Shown: positions 10,108 to 20,440 of the stretch, one piece after another
How positions within the stretch are numbered: position 1 is the first letter of the stretch
Layout of the letters: each line of letters begins with the position of its first letter
From: Symbiodinium natans
Lineage: Eukaryota > Sar > Dinophyceae > Suessiales > Symbiodiniaceae
DNA: 64,000 bases
NCBI GenBank assembly: GCA_905221605.1
Contig: CAJNDS010001112.1
Location: 1,367,472-1,431,471, forward strand
Direction: 5' to 3'
Program-made: the position numbers and the translations under genes
Notes under the pieces: generated by a model
What the model was told of the DNA's origin: nothing
Database searches by the model: none
What the model saw: only the letters and a program-made list of their open reading frames with translations

Positions 10108-10287
10108 GGTTTAGGGTTTAGGGTTTAGGGTTTAGGGTTTAGGGTCTAGGGCTACCCTTTCTGTGAGTTCCTGTAAGTTGAAAGGAGTCTGGTCTCTTTT
10201 GGGGGCAGAACCTTAGAACTACACCCAAAAACCACCCGACAACTACCCGTAAGAACTACCCAAAAGACTACCCCCAAGAAACTACGT

Positions 10288-10425
10288 TGCATCCTTTAAG
10301 CACTGCGGGGCCCAGGTGGACACTGTGAAGCTGCACCGGCACCAGGGCAGGCACTTCAGCGCACAGATGTCGCGGTGGTCCGTCTATGCCGAGCCCTTCG
10401 CCGCGGCGGACACGAGACTTCCCTG
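10288..10425 (+). CDS. Exon, unknown protein
   Basis: Frame reading ASFKHCGAQVDTVKLHRHQG, then RHFSAQMSRWSVYAEPFAAA. It may follow the exon at 9994 in one gene (same strand). Splice limits not resolved. Confidence 0.5.
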
Positions 10426-10446
10426 ACATTGACATCGGTTTAGGGC

Positions 10447-10660
10447 TTTAGTAGGGGGGTCGGAATAATGACTAACCATACCCCCTTAGGGTCCCTATAT
10501 ACATATACCCTGATGACCCCCAAAACCCTCTTCTGATGATTCTTTGTGGTGCTCTACTGTGTCTTTAGATCCTTCGCCTGTTTGGGTTTGTTGGGCTTCT
10601 TAATAAGGCAGCGAAAAGTTTAATAATATTTCACTTCCCTCCTAAGTGTAGCCAAGAATT
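10447..10660 (+). mobile_element. Family K element followed by a family E element
   Basis: K (10447-10535): GGGGTCGGAATAAT at the left and ACCCCCAAAACCCT at the right. E (10545-10655): CTTTGTGGTGCTCTAC, TTTAGATCCTTCGCC and CCTCCTAAGTGTAGCCAAG. E matches the in-frame introns at 11751 and 36058. Confidence 0.65.
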
Positions 10661-10951
10661 TAAGGCCCCTCTATGAAGGCTTCAGGGTTTACGGATTAGG
10701 GGCCTATTTCATCCGTTGAAGGAACCTTCGAGTTGCTGGTTCTAGATCTCCTCAAATTGCGGTTTAGGTTTTAGGGTTTAGGGTTTAGGGTTTAGGGTTT
10801 AGGGTTTAGGGTTGCCCTGTTGCAAAAGGGTTTAGGGTTTAGGGTTTGCCTTACAAGAAGGGAGATTCCTCGTCAGGCTTTGGGGTGTGTGGGCCTCCAG
10901 GGCCTTGATATCTTCAAGAAGCAGGGCCACCCCGTCCTTTGGAACGCTAAG

Positions 10952-11078
10952 GCTGAGACGGTCGTCCATGTCAAACTGGCGGCCCAATCGGACCGTCAAG
11001 AAGATGGTCCGGCTGAACTGTTCAGAGCGCTGGCGCTACTGGGCCTTCGCGAACATGGAGGACAGGGGCCCCAACGGG
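10952..11078 (+). CDS. Exon, basic protein segment
   Basis: GCTAAG|G starts LRRSSMSNWRPNRTVKKMVR, then LNCSERWRYWAFANMEDRGP. Rich in Arg, Trp and Asn. Followed at 11137 by a long 8-mer repeat. Confidence 0.55.
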
Positions 11079-11136
11079 TTAGGGTCTTGGAGGTTTGACT
11101 CGTGATTCGTGACGTGCGTCTGCGGCACAATCGGAC

Positions 11137-11488
11137 CTAAACCCTAACCCTAACCCCTAAACCCCTAAACCCCTAAACCCCTAAACCCCTAAACCCCTAA
11201 ACCCCTAAACCCCTAAACCCCTAAACCCCTAAACCCCTAAACCCCTAAACCCCTAAACCCCTAAACGCCTAAACCCCTAAACCCCTAAACCCCTAAACCC
11301 CTAAACCCCTAAACCCCTAAACCCCTAAACCCCTAAACCCCTAAAAACCCCTAAACCCCTAAACCCCTAAACCCCTAAACCCCTAAACCCCTAAACCCCT
11401 AAACCCCTAAACCCCTAAACCCCTAAACCCCTAAACCCCTAAACCCCTAAACCCCTAAACCCCTAAACCCCCAACCCCTAAACCCTAA
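11137..11488. repeat. CCCCTAAA 8-mer array
   Basis: About 40 units of an 8-base variant (CCCCTAAA), much more homogeneous than most neighbouring 7-base tracts, with 7-base units at both ends. Confidence 0.95.
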
Positions 11489-11737
11489 ACCCAGCAAGTT
11501 GCGCCTTGCTTTCCACAGCCGAACTCTGGGACCATGAGGTTGCTACTGGTGGTCGATATCGTCATGCCTGTACCTCGACCCAGCGCTGGTCGAATTAGTC
11601 GTTTCTCGCTTTGCCACACTTGTATCGCTGACGATGGACATTTCGCATTCCTGCAGCGCGGGTTGCGAGGCTGCTAGGCAGGTGGCAAAGCCGCGAAAGC
11701 CCTAGAAGTGTACCACGTCGAAGCCCTAAACCCCGCA

Positions 11738-11990
11738 GCCGAAGCTGCTGGTTCCTTTGTGGTGCTTTACTGCAACTTTAGATCCTCAGCCTTCGTTGGG
11801 TTTATTGGGTTTCTTAACAAGGCAGCTAAATTTTTTTGCTACCCTCCTAAGTGCAGCCAAGCTTCGGAGGACCGCAATCCTCCAGACCCGCTTGCACTGC
11901 TGAAGCGCATCGAGCGCTTCCCAGAGCGGCACAACATCCTCACAGAGCCTCGCCGGGCGAAGATCTCAACCCGTCTCAATCAGAATGGGT
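11738..11990 (+). CDS. Two-exon fragment, unknown protein
   Basis: An exon ending ...AEAA (11750) joins across a family E introner to 11862-11990. The second exon reads SEDRNPPDPLALLKRIERFP, then ERHNILTEPRRAKISTRLNQ. GT donor; the base after the acceptor AG is C, an exception to the G rule. Left limit unknown. Confidence 0.5.
11751..11861 (+). mobile_element. Family E introner (probable intron)
   Basis: GTTC|CTTTGTGGTGCTTTAC to CTCCTAAGTGCAGCCAAG|CTTC. Same ends and core (TTTAGATCC, GGGTTTCTTAACAAGGCAGC) as the intron at 36058-36173. TSD matches at 2 of 4 bases. Confidence 0.7.
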
Positions 11991-12066
11991 CTAGGGTTTA
12001 GGGTTTAGGGTTTAAGGTTTAGGGTTTAGGGTTGAGGGTTTAGGGCTTATAGGGTTTGGCCCCACG

Positions 12067-12139
12067 AACCCCCGAGGTTCAGCAGGTGGTCATCCGTGGC
12101 AGCGCTGCAGACCCCTCGCAACCGGTCGAGGCGGCTTAG
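12067..12139 (+). CDS. Possible terminal exon
   Basis: Frame EVQQVVIRGSAADPSQPVEA, then A and TAG. Short but acidic/hydrophobic balanced. It could be the end of the gene to which 11738-11990 belongs. Confidence 0.35.
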
Positions 12140-12762
12140 AGTTTTCACGAGGGGGTTTAGGGCCTGACTTTTTCATTTATTTTTTTTTTTTTGGGGGGGG
12201 GGAGTGGTTTTAGGGTTTTCTGGTCGGATGCAACAAGTGCTTTAAGGTCTTAGCTTGTGGGTGCTGCGCTTAAGGGGATAAAGTTGTCAAAAAGGGTTTT
12301 GCAATCCGGAGCCCTAAAGCGTAGCCCCGCGGAGGGCAGCCCTCGCACGGGTGGCAAGAGAGCCTCCGGGTCCGGGTCTGCGTTTTGGGCGTTGGTTCAA
12401 CCTATAGGCTGCTGGAACCCAAGAGCAGGAGGGCTCGTTCAATTTCTACATTCAGTCCTAGGTCCTAGCAGCAAGCAGACACCAACACAAGCCCCAATCA
12501 CGCAGTCAGATGAAGCTGACCAGTTTTAAATGTGAACCCGGAACCTGCCAGATCTTGCTTGCCACAATCTCCCTCCGCCTAAGCCATCGAGCCGTCTTGT
12601 GCTCGAGAGCCCCTACTTCCTAAGACTCCAGCCTAAGACCTTTGCATGGCAAAACTGTCCTAAACTCCCCTCAAGCCCGACTTCCTCAAACCTTTACTTG
12701 CTCCAGCCCCCCCCCCCCCCATATTTTGAAGCTCCCTCAGCCCTTCCTGCCCCCGGTCTCAG

Positions 12763-12838
12763 GAGCCGGCGAAGAAGCCCTCGACGGAGAGCCGATGGGA
12801 GCGGATGGCCCGGGTCTTGCGCAAGGACCGGGCTCCGC
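12763..12838 (+). CDS. Exon, basic segment
   Basis: A pyrimidine tract and GTCTCAG|G lead into EPAKKPSTESRWERMARVLR, then KDRAP, with GTAGGA as donor at 12839. Both splice signals fit well. Confidence 0.6.
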
Positions 12839-12969
12839 GTAGGATTTTTTTTTTTGGGGGGGGGGGGTTGGGGGGGGTTGGGAGCTTCTGAGGGTCGTTT
12901 CGTGGGCCCGTTACTGTGGTCCCTGAATCTCCTTTAAAGGGTTCTGATGAAGGGGGCCCTTAAGTTGTA

Positions 12970-13216
12970 GCCCTAAACCCTAAACCCTAAACCCTAAACC
13001 CTAAACCCTAAACCCTAAACCCTAAACCCTAAACCCTAAACCCATAGGGACCACCCTTAGGGAGCTCCCGAGCCATTCTTTGGGGGCGTTAGGGCTTCGA
13101 GGCTTTGGCCCCCCCCCCAAAAGCTGAGTTCAACTCCCGGGTGGCCCTTGTTTTGGGCTAAGGGTTTAGGGTTTAGGGTTTAGGGTTTAGGGTTTAGGGT
13201 TTAGGGTTTAGGGTTT
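12970..13216. repeat. Opposed telomere-type arrays
   Basis: CCCTAAA units at 12970-13042 and TTTAGGG units at 13159-13216, separated by about 115 bp containing GGGACCACCCTTAGGG, probably a family M remnant interrupted by the first array. Confidence 0.85.
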
Positions 13217-13483
13217 GTGTCGACTTGGTCCATCGATCATGTGGACTCAAAGTGTTCTTCGGTTTGCGGGTCTGCTGGTCTCTGGTGACTAGCGACTGGC
13301 GCGGCCCTCAGTCCTGGCATGAAGCAGCTTCCAGGTCAAAAGGGTTTAGGGTTTAGGGTTTAGGAGCAATTAGGGTCCCCTTGCCAAAAAAGGGCTCCGT
13401 GTGCCGTTTCAAGTTTGTGGGGTACCTGTTCTCGTACGGGCCTTCGTTTTTTCACACAAGATTCTTCTGTTCGGATGTGCTAC

Positions 13484-13585
13484 TCAGTTGTAGAGTAGTT
13501 AACCTTTAACCTTTTTTGGGTAATAGAATCCCCTTATGCTCCCAAAGGTTAACCTTTAGTTCCCCAAGGATACTGGACAACTAAG
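13484..13585 (+). mobile_element. Family C element
   Basis: AGTAGTTAACCTTTAACC to GGATACTGGACAACTAAGG; complete copy with the central ATAGAATCCCCTTATG core. Confidence 0.75.
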
Positions 13586-13702
13586 GCTAGGGGCGGACAA
13601 GGGCCCCAATTCAAGGCCCTCGCTGAACCCTAAACCCTAAACCCTAAACTCTAAACCCTAAACCCTAAACCCTCAACCCTAAACCCTAAACCCTAAACCC
13701 CC

Positions 13703-14094
13703 GATGATCGTAACGAGGACGAGCCCTCGGCGCCCAGCGGCCTGGACATCGAGAGCCAGCTCTTCGCCTCAGACTCATCGCAGGCGGATGCCTGGGAGCC
13801 CCTGGGCTTGGTACCTCCTTGCTTCGCCTTTAGTTGAACGGTGAAACTTCTTTGGGTCTCCTTATTTAGTAGGGATACTAAAGTTTGGCTTTTTTTCCCC
13901 TGGGTTATTGTGTTCAGTAAAAAGACTTTCCGTTCTGACAGCAGTCTCAAGGCACCTTGAACCCTACTTTCCAAGGTGGAAGATCTCTGTGCGGCCAATC
14001 CGCGTGATGGTCGACGACATGCAGTTCCGCTGCCTCCGGCGCGCCCGCGGGGAGGGGAGATTGGGGCAGGCTATTTTTGGCATGGCTGAGTAAT
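13703..14094 (+). CDS. Two-exon gene fragment with a C-terminal end
   Basis: Exon 1 (13703 to about 13815) reads DDRNEDEPSAPSGLDIESQL, then FASDSSQADAWEPLGL: acidic and Ser-rich. A family B introner follows, with a truncated or diverged right end. The best downstream frame is WKISVRPIRVMVDDMQFRCL, then RRARGEGRLGQAIFGMAE and TGA near 14090. A plain GT-AG join at 13815/13973 puts the second exon in a different frame, so there is an unresolved intron limit or an indel here. Confidence 0.5.
13815..13915 (+). mobile_element. Family B element, right end altered
   Basis: CTTGCTTCGCCTTTAGTTGA to CCCCTGGGTTATTG, lacking the usual GGAGAAGTAAG terminus; about 57 bp of unrelated sequence follows before CCAAG|G. 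Confidence 0.7.
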
Positions 14095-14276
14095 CCGAGC
14101 GTGAGTGGGTATTCCTCTGTACTACTGCTTGCTTAGGAACCCCCCAAAAACAAAAGGATCTGGCCCTATCATGCCCTTACAAGGAAGCATGTTCTTTTTT
14201 GGGGGTTTAAATCAAATAGTAGTGTATGCTAAATTGTTAGAGATCTGACCCATGTTGCTCGGTTGCAATCAAGAGC

Positions 14277-14376
14277 CTAGTAGTAGAGTAGGTAACCTTG
14301 AACCTTTTTGGGCTGGTATAATCCCCTTATAATCCCAGAGGTTAACCGTTAATTCCCCCAGGTTACTGGACAACTC
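14277..14376 (+). mobile_element. Family C element
   Basis: CTAGTAGTAGAGTAGGTAAC to GGTTACTGGACAACTCAG; dispersed copy with no adjacent coding frame that I can support. Confidence 0.75.
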
Positions 14377-14664
14377 AGAGAGGGATGTAGCCATGCAGGG
14401 TCAACTTGTGACGCTCCGTGCACAATGCGGCTCAGGGCTCGGGGGTGACCCCCACGGAAGGATGATCTGGTGGCCAAAAGCCCCTTGAAGTACAAGGGCC
14501 CAACGTAGCTCGTTTTACATGAGAGTCATAGTTAGGGCCCATCTTTTTCTCGCGGGTTCCGAAATTGCTGAGCTTTTGAATGGGCCGGCGAACCCTGAAC
14601 CCTAAACCCTAAACCCTGAACCCCAAACCCCAAACCCCTCCTTCCCCCCTCCCTCCGTGTTGAG

Positions 14665-14759
14665 ATACGTGCGCCGCTGCGTGTCCAACTGGTGGGCCTG
14701 GGACATGGCCTTCCAGTGGTATCCGGACCTGCGGCCCTGCGACCCAGAGGCGACCTTGG
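14665..14759 (+). CDS. Exon, Trp-rich segment
   Basis: Frame RYVRRCVSNWWAWDMAFQWY, then PDLRPCDPEATLG, ending at a GTAGGC donor (14760). Convincing composition; no family recognised. Confidence 0.55.
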
Positions 14760-14879
14760 GGTAGGCATGAGGACCCATGGAGTTTAGGGTTTGGGGTTTC
14801 GGGTTTAGGGTTCAGGGTTTAGGGTTTCGGGTTTGGGGTTGCAAAAAAGGTTTAGGGTTTAGGGTTTAGGGCTGAGGGT

Positions 14880-15010
14880 TAGATGGCATGGTGCCCTGAA
14901 TGTCTTACCTTCCTGGATTCTTCAAGGGTTCTGAAGTAGGGGCCCTTCAGTTGTGTAGGTATACGGGGGGTATAATAGAAGGGCTCCTGGTGTGGGCCCA
15001 TACAGCCTAC
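14880..15010 (+). mobile_element. Family M element
   Basis: TCTTACCTTCCTGGATTC, TCAAGGGTTCTGAAGTAGG and GGGCCCTTCAGTT at the left, GTGGGCCCATAC at the right, as in the copies near 48900 and 61190. Confidence 0.55.
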
Positions 15011-15653
15011 TCTTAAGACGGAGCCTCTACCCTTTTTGGGTTGATCTGCAAGGTTGGACCCAGAACCCAAAAACCGGCAAAAAACGACGTTTGTCAGGGG
15101 CACTGTGCTGTTGGCGGCTTTGGGGAGTTAGGGGGCCGAGGCCCACAGTACTGAATGTGTGAGGGGGTCTGCTTTTTGGGTGGGATTCGGGCTTAGGGTT
15201 TGCATAACAAAGCGTTTTAGGGATGGTTTAGAGGGGTTCGGTTGGCCCCATCCTAGGCAAGGTCAGTAGCAGGGCAGCTTTGGCAACGGGTTCTTTTGCG
15301 ACTTGCGATTCATGGCGGTGCCTTTTTTTTGGGGGGGGGGGGGGCTGTGTGGGGTACTTCTGAGCACTTCCCACGAAGCGTCTCAACAGCAGAACATGGA
15401 GGGGGGGGAGTTCGCGCCCAACACCTGAAGGGCCTAAAGCCAACGAGCTGTCTCCTGCCTTCATGCCGAGGTGCAGCGTGCCTCCGCGGGGGAGCGCAGC
15501 GTCGTGCTCCGCTTCTGGTGCCCGCCCCAGGAACTCCCCGAAGCCCGTGGGGACCTCACAGGGCGCAGAGGGGGGAACACAGAAATACACCGGCGCACCG
15601 ATTTACCGCTCCCGATACACCGATGCGCTTTTGAGAAAGCCTGGGCTTGCAAG

Positions 15654-15732
15654 GTGGGTCTATGCCACGCATCGAGCCCTCGTCTCCCTGGGCCGGCGCC
15701 CGAACTTCATCTACCTCAACCTGGTGCGGAAG
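15654..15732 (+). CDS. Exon, unknown protein
   Basis: GCTTGCAAG|G opens a frame continuing WVYATHRALVSLGRRPNFIY, then LNLVRK, with GTAGGG donor at 15733. Upstream in-frame sequence from about 15585 (YRSRYTDALLRKPGLA) may also be coding. Confidence 0.55.
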
Positions 15733-16009
15733 GTAGGGAGTAGGGTTTGGGGTTTAGGGTTTTGGGTTTGGGGTTTGGGGGGGGAGCTCTCAGACCGGGT
15801 TCAAAAGGGTTTGAGGTTTGGGGTTTGGGGTGTAGGGTTTTGGGTTCGGGGTTTAGGGCTGAGGGTTTAGGGCTCTGAAGGAGGTACAGCAGTCCTAGCC
15901 GTAAAAAGGGCTCTGAAGGATGGCATCATGCAGGGATGCCCTCAACGCTGCTTCATAATGTCCCACATCCGAAACCCCCTGAACCCGAAACTCTAGACCC
16001 TGGACCCGA

Positions 16010-16223
16010 AACCCCTAAACCCCTAACCCCTAAACCCTAAACCCCTAAACCCCTAAACCCCTAAACCCCTACACCCCTACACCCCTAAACCCCTAAACCC
16101 CTGAACCCCTGAACCCCTGAACCCCTAAACCCCTAAACCCCTAAACCCCTGAACCCTTGAACCCTTGAACCCCTGAACCCCTGAACCCCTGAACCCCTGA
16201 ACCCCTGAACCCCTGAACCCTAA
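16010..16223. repeat. CCCCTAAA / CCCCTGAA 8-mer array
   Basis: About 26 eight-base units that switch from CCCCTAAA to blocks of CCCCTGAA, CCCTTGAA and CCCCTACA. The block pattern suggests local expansion by replication slippage. Confidence 0.9.
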
Positions 16224-16307
16224 GCGCAGCTTGCCTTCAATGAAGGCCAGTTACCGCAACAAGCACCGCACGCTGATCACGAAGGTCCTCAACCAGTGGC
16301 CCGGCTG
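16224..16307 (+). CDS. Possible terminal exon, basic
   Basis: Frame RSLPSMKASYRNKHRTLITK, then VLNQWPG and TGA. A family E left end (GTCC|CTTTGTGG) starts at 16309, so this may be an exon with a GC donor instead of a gene end. Confidence 0.45.
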
Positions 16308-16312
16308 AGCGA

Positions 16313-17390
16313 TGTCCCTTTGTGGTGCTTTAATGTGCCTTTAGATCCTTAGCCTTTTTGGGCTTATTGGGTTTCTCAACAAGGCAGCTAACATTCTGGT
16401 ATGGTGTGATTATCGTGGTAGGTTAATTTATTCTTCTAGTATTACAGTAATTACTAGGGTAGTATAGTATTATAGTAATTATTAGGCTAGTATAGCATCA
16501 ATGTAGTAGGGTATTCTGTGTCAGCACCTTCTTTCCCACCCGCGAGCCTTTCCTCAACTCTTGCGCCGCACCTGCCGTGGCCAGGTCGGGCCCGCTGATT
16601 CCAGGAGCGCGTCTGGCTCTGAAGGCCGGCTACCCTAAACCCTAAACTAAACCCTAAACCCTAAACCCTAAACCCCTGTGGTTTGGGGCGCAAAGGGTCC
16701 AAGGGGCTAGCAGATTGAGGGTTCTGAGGGGCTTGTAGGTTTAGAGGGTTCAGGGCCAAGGGGCCAAAGGGCCTTTTATGGGGGTTCGGGGATTCATGGA
16801 AGAGCTTGAAATTGTACTATTGTGTTGAGGGTTGGGAGACCTGTATGCTGGCTGCAGCAACAGACGAACACAGCGGGCAGCCATGGGCAACCGTCGGCAC
16901 TATCCACATGAGCTCAGCGTAAACCAAGCAGTCGCATTCATTGCGCCTCTGACATGCCGAAGCATCTCAAGCATCTGAAGCCAGGATGTCACCCTAAACC
17001 TAAACCTGAGCCCCCAAAGCCCAAGGGCCCTCAGGTAACGAGGAGCTACCAAGATGTCGGAGACAAAGCAAGTTGCACTCCCACACGAGGCCTCGCCGAA
17101 CCAGCGGCAGCAGCTGTCGTCTCTTCAGCCCCTCAGCAAGCCAAGAGTTTAGGATTGCACCAAGAGAGCATAGGCGTCAGGGCTTCCGGTTTGAGGAACT
17201 GTTTGAGGCATTGGGGTTTTGGGATGACTCTGCTCTGTAAACCCTAAACCCTGAACCCTAAATCCTAAACCCTAACCCTAAGCCCTGCACCCCCCACCCT
17301 AAACCCTGTGAAACCTAAACCCTAAATCTTAAATTCTAAATTTCAATTCTTAAACTTTTAACCCTAAACCCTAAACCAACCGTCAAGCGG
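16313..17390. other. Family E fragment, then no confident gene
   Basis: The family E left half (to about 16400) lacks its right end. An AT-rich tract follows (16400-16510), then short telomere tracts (16631-16675, 17240-17375). A Lys/Pro-rich frame at 16954-17247 could be coding (PKHLKHLKPG then PKPKPEPPKPKG), but low complexity makes it weak. Confidence 0.5.
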
Positions 17391-17466
17391 ACTGTGAGGA
17401 TCCATTTGCCCTATCCGGACATCCTCACCTGCCTCAGGGAGGAGCTGGCGAAGACGACGAGAGGCG
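17391..17466 (+). CDS. Exon, unknown protein
   Basis: Frame VKRTVRIHLPYPDILTCLRE, then ELAKTTRGGA, bounded on both sides by telomere-type tracts. Composition strongly protein-like. Confidence 0.5.
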
Positions 17467-17472
17467 GTGCTA

Positions 17473-17673
17473 GGGTTTAGGGTTTAGGGTTTAGGGTTTA
17501 GGGTTTAGGGTTTAGGGTTTAGGGTTTAGGTCCCAAAAGTGCAGTGACAAGACACCGAAACCAATGAGATAATAGTACCTCTAACATCTGGTTTCTTAGA
17601 ACTCCACCTCTGTAAACCAAACCCTAAACCCTAAACCCTAAACCCTAAACCCTAAACCCTAAACCCTAAACCC
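17473..17673. repeat. Opposed telomere-type arrays
   Basis: TTTAGGG units at 17473-17529 and CCCTAAA units at 17619-17673, about 90 bp apart. Confidence 0.9.
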
Positions 17674-18417
17674 TCAGCTTGGCAAGACGCGCAGCAGTAC
17701 AAGGCAATTAGACACGTGGCCAAGGTTTGGTCGGGGGCTGTGTGGGGAGGTGGCTGGGATCAGCTGTTGGCAGTGCGTCATTGGACTCTTCTGGGTCATG
17801 TTTGCCGGAGTCGGGTCTCTAAGCTGGCTATGGTGTTGACTTTTCAAACTTCCCATTTCGAGGCGGCGGAGGGCTGGCGGCGGCGGTACCGTACAGGAGG
17901 GGATTGGACGCGATCCAAAAGGGCCAGAAATTTCATGCAGACGCAGTATCTGGATGTGGAAGCAGCGGCGGAGATGCCGAGCGGAAGCTGGAATGCGTTT
18001 GTGCCCAAGTGGCTTGCTTGGGTGGGCCTAGCTGGACACGTCAAGGGACACAATGTATGCAGAACGGATGCTGAGCATATGTTTTGGTCTCGCCGCTGTG
18101 TTCAGGGAGCATGTTCGGGGAGCCGAGTGGTGTTCTGTCGTTGGCAGGATGAGCAGTTGCAAATGTTGGTTTTCCACTGGCAGGAAGGGTGGCAATTTAG
18201 GGAGGCCGCGTTGGGTGACAGTAGGCCATTGGATATCCTGGAAGGTTGGCTGCTTGACATTTGGTCCTCTGACACGGTGCATTTTCGAGTGTGTGTATGT
18301 GATCAGCTCTTATCTGACAAATGGCCAGCACAGTATTCAAGATTGTGGAGTCTTATGTGTGTTGTAGAGTATAGTGGGATTCCGGCTGTGGCCCGGGGCT
18401 TGTTGAAGTGGGGCTGA
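17674..18417 (+). pseudogene. Retroelement-like ORF remnant (probable LINE 3' part)
   Basis: A continuous frame of about 247 codons, ending TGA, begins immediately after a telomere tract with SAWQDAQQYKAIRHVAKVWS and no ATG. Near the start is RHWTLLGHVCRS, resembling the W.GH..R motif that follows the reverse transcriptase domain in non-LTR elements. A Trp-rich region follows (SGSWNAFVPKWLAWVG, KWPAQYSRLWS). The YxDD catalytic motif is absent, so this would be a 5'-truncated copy. The family assignment is inference from one short motif. A host gene exon is the alternative, though the length without introns is unusual here. Confidence 0.4.
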
Positions 18418-18548
18418 CTGCTTCCTGCGGGAGCGGGCCTCATTGAAAAGTCCTGAGTGTGTGCATGCTCTGGGGGTTCGGCCACATGTGCCGCGGCCTC
18501 GGAAAGCAAAGGGAGCGCTGAGCACTGCTGGCAGAGAGCGCGTGCCAA

Positions 18549-18739
18549 AACCCTAAACCCTAAACCCTAAACCCTAAACCCTAAACCCTAAAACCCTAAA
18601 CCCCCCCCAAATTCATTGCGTGGCTCTCCGCCCTCCCTGTACAGGCTGGAAGCCGAGCGAGTCGGCCACTGGGACTTGGTGTCATGGGGTTTTGGGGTTT
18701 CTTGTTTAGGGTTTTGGGGGTTTAGGCTTTAGGCCTGAG

Positions 18740-18780
<41 letters not shown>

Positions 18781-18870
18781 TTAGGGTTTAGGGTTTAGGG
18801 TTTATGGTTTAGGGTTTAGGGTTTAGGGTGTAGGGTTTAGCGTTTAGGGTTTAGGGTTCAGGGTTTGCAG
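18549..18870. repeat. Telomere-type arrays and (AG)n tract
   Basis: CCCTAAA units 18549-18605, (AG)n 18738-18776, TTTAGGG units 18778-18865. A short exon lies between the first two. Confidence 0.85.
18645..18690 (+). CDS. Short exon
   Basis: TGTACAG|G opens LEAERVGHWDLVSWG, then TTTGGGG-rich repeat. Good acceptor, very short. Confidence 0.4.
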
Positions 18871-19377
18871 GGCTTGAGGGTCTCAGAGAGCCTTGACGAT
18901 TCCGCAAGGGCGGGCTGTGACTTTTGATGCGGTCCGGTAAGTTAGCACCTCTGTATGCCCTTGGGCGAAGGCACGTCGCAGCACCCAGAAACACAGAAGG
19001 CCGCGAAATAAGTGGCCTCAGGCCCGTAGGCTCCAGACCCTGACGCCCTGACTGCGGTGTTGCAGTGGCATACTAAACCCTAAACCCTGAACCCTAAACC
19101 CTAAACCCTAAACCCCTACCTACAATGCAAAGCAGCCCTTATTCCTCCCCAGTAGCATCCCCTGAGCAAGGCGATTGCTGCGAGCAGTCCTTCACCCCCC
19201 GGGCACGATGAGGCTTTGTGGGAGGGCTTGGGGATCATCATGGATGTTTTAGGGTTTAGGGCTTAGGGCTTAGGGTTTAGGGTTTAGGGCTTAGGGTGCA
19301 ACAGGAGGCGAACTTGGGCCCGCCATGCAGAGCAGTCATTTCACCACAAGGCGTGCTCTCGGAAGGAAGGAAGGAAG

Positions 19378-19478
19378 GAACTATATCCCCCTTGGGAATG
19401 ATTTTTTCTTGTTGTTTATATAAGACCCAAGAGGATATTAAACATACTAGTTTTATTAAGGTTCTAAGGGGAATATAG
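19378..19478 (+). mobile_element. Family R element inside GGAA repeats
   Basis: CTATATCCCCCTTGGGAATG, TTTATATAAGACCCAAGAGG and GGTTCTAAGGGGAATATAG, closely matching 46484-46585. It sits between two (GGAA)n tracts (about 19360-19379 and 19479-19497), which may be an expanded target duplication. Confidence 0.7.
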
Positions 19479-19689
19479 GGAAGGAAGGAAGGAAGGACAA
19501 GAAAGGGAAGAGGGGGAGGGCTTAGAGCACCCCGATGGTCACGGCTCGTAGGGGTTAGTGGGTAGTGGCATTGGGCCCTTAATGGGGGGGACCCTGCACG
19601 CCCTTCAAAAACAAGGGCCCAAAAACTTTAGCAAGCTTCAAAAACAAGGTAAAGTACCAACGGGCCATGTAGCCACCCTTAGATCAGCA

Positions 19690-19783
19690 CTACCACTAAA
19701 GTCACACTGAACCCTGAACCCTGAACCCTAAACCCTAAACCCTAAACCCCAAACCCTAAACCCTAAACCCTACCACTACAGTC
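19690..19783. repeat. CCCTAAA tract between a 14-bp duplication
   Basis: CTACCACTAAAGTC (19690-19703) recurs as CTACCACTACAGTC (19770-19783) with telomere-type units between them. The right copy contains the apparent acceptor of the next exon. Confidence 0.85.
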
Positions 19784-20063
19784 TGGCGAGCTCTGGAGGA
19801 GTTGGACTCCGCCGCAGAGGACTCCGACGTCTCGGACAGGTCCGAGGCCGACGACGACCTCTCAGGCCAGGGTTTAGGGTTTAGGGTTTAGGGTTTAGGG
19901 TTTAGGGTTTGGGGTTTGGGGTTTAGGGTTTAGGGTTTAGGGTTTAGGGTTTAGGGTTTAGGGTTTAGGGTTTAGAGTCGAGGGTCCACGGCTTTCGGCG
20001 GAGGATGTCTCCCTTGACTTTCTTGGCAGTCTCGGAGCGTCAGTTCGACAGAGATCATCATAG
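19784..20063 (+). CDS. Last exons of an acidic protein
   Basis: The first exon (about 19784-19868) reads ALEELDSAAEDSDVSDRSEA, then DDDLSGQ, strongly acidic. TTTAGGG repeats fill the intron (19871-19975). The second exon (about 19996-20063) reads LSAEDVSLDFLGSLGASVRQ, then RSS and TAG. The following AT-rich stretch supports a gene end here. The exact junction is not resolved. Confidence 0.5.
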
Positions 20064-20440
20064 ACTGTCATTCATAATATTCTGCGTAATCAATAAACAA
20101 ACGAGGAAAGAAACATAAATAACTGAAAATGAATGTCAATGCAAAGTAAATATGTAAATCTGTCGAAATACAAGAATGATATGAAGACATTTGTGTTTTC
20201 AAATATGTGTAGAATACAATGTAATTCATATTCCGGTTGCCTTGCAGCTGGGGGCGAATGACCAAAACATCATAACAATCATGAAAATCAAAAAAAACAA
20301 GAGTCATATTATAACCATTCATAATAGCAAATCACATGATAGCAATCAGAGTAACAAGAGTCATACGAAGAATAGTCATAGCAACCGCACTAGGACTTCC
20401 GAACTGGAGCCCCTAGACTTCACGTGAGTGCCCGAGAGAG
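20064..20440. other. AT-rich stretch after a gene end
   Basis: A clear drop in GC, free of telomere repeats and long coding frames. It may be a 3' untranslated or intergenic region. Confidence 0.6.

Noticed and set aside
11137-11488. A CRISPR-like regular array
   Set aside because: The repeats are directly adjacent 8-mers without spacers, in a eukaryotic context.
20064-20440. A tRNA or other structured RNA gene in the AT-rich stretch
   Set aside because: I could not build a cloverleaf or recognise conserved RNA boxes by eye. A covariance-model search would be needed.
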